Under the pieces are notes generated by a model, which saw nothing but the letters and a program-made list of their open reading frames with translations, was not told the origin of the DNA and ran no database searches. 64,000 nt of DNA from Actinomycetota bacterium (lineage in GTDB: Bacteria; Actinomycetota; Acidimicrobiia; IMCC26256; PALSA-610), in NCBI GenBank assembly GCA_005779395.1, contig SXJP01000014.1, forward strand, positions 62,001 through 126,000, in the 5' to 3' direction. Both the position numbers and the translations under genes were made by a program. Every line of letters starts with the position of its first letter. Position 1 is the first letter of the stretch. Shown here piece after piece: positions 60,946 through 64,000 of the stretch.

Positions 60946-61197
60946 ATGGCAAAAAAGTCATCATCTGAGGCGACGTCCGACCACGACAATGATGCCATTG
61001 ACGCGCCAGAGGCCAAAAGCTCAGGTCCCGACAAGTCCAAGTCCGACAAGGCCGTAGCGAAGAAATCCGAAGCGAAATCAGACGCCAAGAAACCCGGCAA
61101 AGGCAGGGTGAAGGTCTTAGGCCCTAAGACCGTTGCCAAGCCGTGTCTAGTCGGCGCCGCTCTGCTCTCGTTATTACAGGTTGCGCTCCCTAGATAG
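60946..61197 (+). CDS. Small Lys/Ser/Ala-rich protein with hydrophobic tail
   Basis: This 83-residue frame encodes a low-complexity N-terminal region rich in K, S, A, D and E (MAKKSSSEATSD; KSDKAVAKKSEAKSDAKK) and a short hydrophobic C-terminus (CLVGAALLSLLQVALPR). No family is recognised. It may be a tail-anchored or nucleoid-associated small protein, or a disordered linker protein. It lies between the P450 promoter and an acyl-CoA dehydrogenase. Low complexity makes the coding call uncertain. Confidence 0.45.
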   Translation: MAKKSSSEATSDHDNDAIDAPEAKSSGPDKSKSDKAVAKKSEAKSDAKKPGKGRVKVLGPKTVAKPCLVGAALLSLLQVALPR

Positions 61198-61223
61198 CTT
61201 CAGCCGACCTAGTTTCTACGGCC

Positions 61224-62429
61224 ATGGCCAGATCACAAGGTATCGACCCGTTCGCAGAGACTGAGGACCAGCAAGCCCTACGGGCACTTGCCCGCGATGT
61301 CGCGACGCGCGAACTGCTTCCGAACGCACGCCACTGGGATGAGACCGAGACGTTCCCCCAAGCGAGTTGGGAGGCTCTCCGCAAGGCAGAGCTTCTAGGT
61401 ATTACTACAGACGAGAAGTACGGCGGTGGCGGTCTCGGCGATGTTGAAGCTGCAATCGTTCTTGAGGAACTCGCTCGTGTTGACGTCAGTAGCGCGATCC
61501 TTGCCCAACTGATGTTCAACGGACCACCTCGTGCAATTTCGCACCTAGGTAACGACACCATGAAGGACCGTTGGTTGCCGCTCGCTGCCACTGGGGAGCA
61601 ACTCTTTTGTATCGGAATCTCAGAAACCGAAGCTGGCTCGGCCGTGAATCACATGCGAGCGCGCCTATCCCCAGATGGCGACGGTTTCCGACTCAACGCC
61701 TACAAGAATTATGTAACTGGCGGCCACATGGCAGCAGCATGCCTCGTCTGGTGTCGTTTCCCTGGCAGTGAATCAACCAAGGGCATCGGCGCTGTGCTTG
61801 TAGACCTGACTGCCCCTGGGGTGACCTGCGCTGGCACGCATGTGAAAATGGGTTTGCGTGGCACTAGCGAAGCGGAACTCGCATTCGATGATGTCAGGAT
61901 CGAAAAATCCGATGTTCTGTTATGGGGCTCAGAGAACTCAACCGACAGCTTCAAGACCCTGATCGCCCACATCAACCACGAAAGATGCGGCAATGCCGCG
62001 ATGTGCATCGGAGCCGCACAAGGAGCGCTCGAATACGCAGTCGGCTACATGAGCGAGCGGACCGTCGGAACCAGAACTCTCGCAGATTTTCAGGGCCTGC
62101 AATGGAAGATCGCCGACATGACGATCAAACTCGAAAGCGCGAGGATGCTGCTCCAACGCGCCGTGCGACTCGCTGGCGAGCACGGGACTCCGCCGCCGTT
62201 AGAGACTGCAATCGCTAAGGCAGCCGCTAACGAAGCAGCAAAGTTCGTTTGCGACGAAGCGATCCAACTCCTCGGCGGGTATGGCTTTTCGCGCGAATAT
62301 CCGGTCGAACGCATCTATCGCGACATTCGCGGCCTCTGCATTGGTGCCGGAACAGTCGAGATCCAGAAGAACTTCATCGGCACAGCGGTGCTAGGCGGAG
62401 CGAAGCCTGTTGGCGGTGCATGGAAGTAG
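61224..62429 (+). CDS. Acyl-CoA dehydrogenase, isovaleryl-type active site
   Basis: This 401-residue protein has YGGGGLGDVEAAIVLEELAR, GISETEAGSAVNHMRA, the substrate-binding middle domain, GTRTLADFQGLQWKIADM, LGGYGFSREYPVERIYRDIR and IGAGTVEIQKN. The last motif has no glutamate, but E253 in INHERCG is at the place used by isovaleryl-CoA and long-chain dehydrogenases, so an active enzyme is expected. TAGTTT ends eight bases before the ATG and there is no Shine-Dalgarno. A CoA ligase gene follows at once, so both likely act on one substrate. Confidence 0.8.
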   Translation: MARSQGIDPFAETEDQQALRALARDVATRELLPNARHWDETETFPQASWEALRKAELLGITTDEKYGGGGLGDVEAAIVLEELARVDVSSAILAQLMFNGPPRAISHLGNDTMKDRWLPLAATGEQLFCIGISETEAGSAVNHMRARLSPDGDGFRLNAYKNYVTGGHMAAACLVWCRFPGSESTKGIGAVLVDLTAPGVTCAGTHVKMGLRGTSEAELAFDDVRIEKSDVLLWGSENSTDSFKTLIAHINHERCGNAAMCIGAAQGALEYAVGYMSERTVGTRTLADFQGLQWKIADMTIKLESARMLLQRAVRLAGEHGTPPPLETAIAKAAANEAAKFVCDEAIQLLGGYGFSREYPVERIYRDIRGLCIGAGTVEIQKNFIGTAVLGGAKPVGGAWK

Positions 62430-62439
62430 CGTCGCCAAA

Positions 62440-63822
62440 GTGATACGCCCCACGTTCAAATCGCCGTTGACAGCATCGTATTTGGCGGCTGGCGGGGCGT
62501 GGAGTGGACCGACCGTCGACGAGTTGCTTGCTTCTTGTGACGGCTTCGAACAGGTCGCGAGAATCGCGGGAGGCCTCGTTGCGATAGGAGTAACCCCTGG
62601 CGCTGTCGTCACATGGCAGTCGCCGAATCGGAGCGCGGTCGCTCTCGCCTACCGCGCCTGCTGGCGGGTCGGGGCAATCGCTGCACCCCTTCATCATCAG
62701 CTAGGCACATCTGAGACAGGCTCGTTGTTGTCGGCGCTCGGTGAGCACACGAAACTTGATCTCGATTTACTCCCTACGGGCACACCAGTCGAGAAACTAT
62801 GGAGTGATAATTCTGCTGTCGCAGCAGTGTTGTTCACCTCCGGGTCGACGGGTACCCCGAAAGGAGTTCTGCACACTCAAGCAACACTCGGCTACAAGGC
62901 CACGACGATGCGAGACGTCCACCGCATCACACCAAACGATGTCGTCCTGATGCCAGCACCGTGTGCGCACATTTCCGGACTCCTGAACGGCATAACAATG
63001 CCCGGCGTGGCTGGGGCGAGAACCGTATATATGGCCAAATGGAATCCCGAAGCCGCCGTCGAACTCATCGAAAAAGAACATGTCACGTTCATGATCGGGC
63101 CGCCGACATTCTTTATTTCGCTCATGGGCGCCAGCAACTTTTCAGCGAGTCGCGTTGCTTCTCTGCGACTAATCAGTAGTGGCGGCGCTGGTGTAACGCC
63201 CGCATTCGTCGAAAGCACTCGCACGAGTCTCAATGCGCGCGTAAAACGAACCTACGGCAGCACCGAGGCGCCGTCTGTAGCGACGAACGCAGCAAATGAC
63301 GACGCCCACGATGAGTCTCACGACGGCCGAGCGATAGGCCAGGCAGAACTCCGGATATCGCCAGAAGGCGAACTACTGGTTCGAGGTCCTGAAGTTTGCG
63401 TCGGTTACCTCGACGCCAAACAAAACGACGCTGCGTTCGACTCAGAAGGCTGGTTTCATACAGGCGACCTAGCCACGCTCGATCATGACGGCTGGCTCAA
63501 CATCACCGGGCGCCTCCACGACATGATTATTCGCGGCGGAGAAAACATCGCGGCAATTGCCGTTGAGGCTGTGCTCGAAGCCCACCCAAACGTGCAACTC
63601 GCTGCAGTCGTCGGCATTCCAGATGAACGTCTCGGCGAGAGCATCTGCGCGTTCGTTGTTGCAGACACTGGATTCGATCTTGATGTATGTAGAGACTGGT
63701 TTGAAGCGCGAGGCATCGCACGCTGGAAAACCCCCGAGCGCGTAATAGTGATGGAGTCGCTACCGATGCTCGCGAGTGGCAAGACCGACAAAGCAGGACT
63801 CAAAAGAATTGCGCTCGGTTGA
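62440..63822 (+). CDS. Short acyl-CoA synthetase (AMP-forming)
   Basis: This ANL ligase of about 460 residues is shorter than usual, mainly at the N-terminus, where the first subdomain begins directly with the VDELLASCDGFEQVARIA helix. Key motifs are intact: LFTSGSTGTPKGVLHTQ, TYGSTEAPSV, the hinge TGRLHDMIIRGGENIAA and the lysine loop LPMLASGKTDKAGL. GTG 62440 avoids overlap with the upstream gene; TTG 62410 or GTG 62416 are possible. Features such as GPPTFFISLM recall cyclohexanecarboxylate-type ligases. The substrate is probably shared with the preceding dehydrogenase. Confidence 0.8.
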   Translation: MIRPTFKSPLTASYLAAGGAWSGPTVDELLASCDGFEQVARIAGGLVAIGVTPGAVVTWQSPNRSAVALAYRACWRVGAIAAPLHHQLGTSETGSLLSALGEHTKLDLDLLPTGTPVEKLWSDNSAVAAVLFTSGSTGTPKGVLHTQATLGYKATTMRDVHRITPNDVVLMPAPCAHISGLLNGITMPGVAGARTVYMAKWNPEAAVELIEKEHVTFMIGPPTFFISLMGASNFSASRVASLRLISSGGAGVTPAFVESTRTSLNARVKRTYGSTEAPSVATNAANDDAHDESHDGRAIGQAELRISPEGELLVRGPEVCVGYLDAKQNDAAFDSEGWFHTGDLATLDHDGWLNITGRLHDMIIRGGENIAAIAVEAVLEAHPNVQLAAVVGIPDERLGESICAFVVADTGFDLDVCRDWFEARGIARWKTPERVIVMESLPMLASGKTDKAGLKRIALG

Positions 63823-63826
63823 TTCA

Positions 63827-64000
63827 CTAGGGCGCGTCGACTGCTGAGATTGCGAAGGCAACGCCATCGACTGGATCTTCGATAACAAGACGGACAACAT
63901 GCCCGACTAGCGCGTCGCTCGCTCCGAACCAGCTCCAGCGCAGTTCGGCAATCGCCTCGCCTAGTTCCTCTTGGTCGACTTGCTCATGAGGATCGAACCC
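63827..64000 (-). CDS. Hypothetical protein, C-terminal fragment
   Basis: The last 174 bases hold an open minus-strand frame of 57 codons ending in TAG at 63827-63829; the gene enters from the right edge. The peptide is acidic (FDPHEQVDQEELGEAIAELR) and ends in beta strands (HVVRLVIEDPVDG). No family can be named from the fragment. It is convergent with the ligase gene, only four bases away, in line with the tight packing here. Confidence 0.5.
   Translation of the reverse strand, partial: GFDPHEQVDQEELGEAIAELRWSWFGASDALVGHVVRLVIEDPVDGVAFAISAVDAP

Noticed and set aside
1..64000. tRNA or rRNA genes, CRISPR arrays, insertion sequences, phage genes
   Set aside because: None seen by eye on either strand; the only repeated elements found are the short operator-like inverted repeats.

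Overview
The window reads as a compact actinobacterial chromosome of moderate GC. F420-type luciferase-like oxidoreductases, a mycothiol-type DinB/maleylpyruvate isomerase protein, a PimB-like mannosyltransferase and a KstR-like regulator point to Actinomycetota. The gene mix (many acyl-CoA dehydrogenases, crotonases, SDRs, thiolase/OB-fold pairs) would fit an Acidimicrobiia-like lineage, but that is inference. Genes are tightly packed: many junctions are 4-nt ATGA, GTGA or TTGA overlaps, convergent genes often overlap, and no gene-free stretch exceeds 300 bases. No rRNA, tRNA, CRISPR array, insertion sequence or prophage was seen.

The main theme is steroid (cholesterol-type) catabolism. From 1 to 6.9 kb lie a thiolase fragment, a double OB-fold protein and a FadD4-like ligase, divergent from an operon with an EchA19-like hydratase, a thioesterase, a membrane-anchored protein, a PLP lyase and a KstR-like repressor. 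A perfect KstR-type box sits in the divergent promoter. From 6.9 to 17 kb are mostly core-type genes: LLM oxidoreductase, ROK kinase, ArsA-like ATPase, DUF1214 protein, sulfotransferase, SRPBCC protein, PimB-like glycosyltransferase, MFS transporter and ferredoxin-reductase-like flavoprotein. From 17 to 24 kb are a crotonase, an Ltp2-like aldolase with its OB-fold partner, an amidohydrolase, a tandem CaiB/BaiF CoA-transferase and an SDR.

From 24 to 44 kb the window carries most of the genes that mycobacteria use to degrade the C/D rings (HIP): fadE30, ipdF, ipdA, ipdB, ipdC, an OB-fold/ltp4 pair, fadE31- and fadE32-like dehydrogenases, fadA6, and SDRs resembling Rv3548c, Rv3549c and Hsd4A. 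ipdA-ipdB-ipdC-OBfold-ltp4 is one run in which all four junctions are ATGA overlaps. No convincing fadD3 or echA20 was found here. A diguanylate cyclase sits between the ipd operon and the fadE/fadA6 operon.

From 44 to 64 kb are an acyltransferase, an orphan chemoreceptor, a TetR regulator with a divergent CoA ligase and dehydrogenase, membrane proteins, a second ligase, a MaoC-like/unknown/SnoaL/DUF2889 cluster, a molybdopterin oxidoreductase, a metallo-hydrolase, a cytochrome P450, and a final dehydrogenase-ligase pair. Three promoters in the right half (before the Hsd4A-like SDR, the MaoC-like gene and the P450) share a nearly identical 20-bp inverted repeat, ACCTGAC-N6-GTCAGGT, that I cannot assign to a known regulator. 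I regard it as the best candidate for an undescribed regulon in this window.
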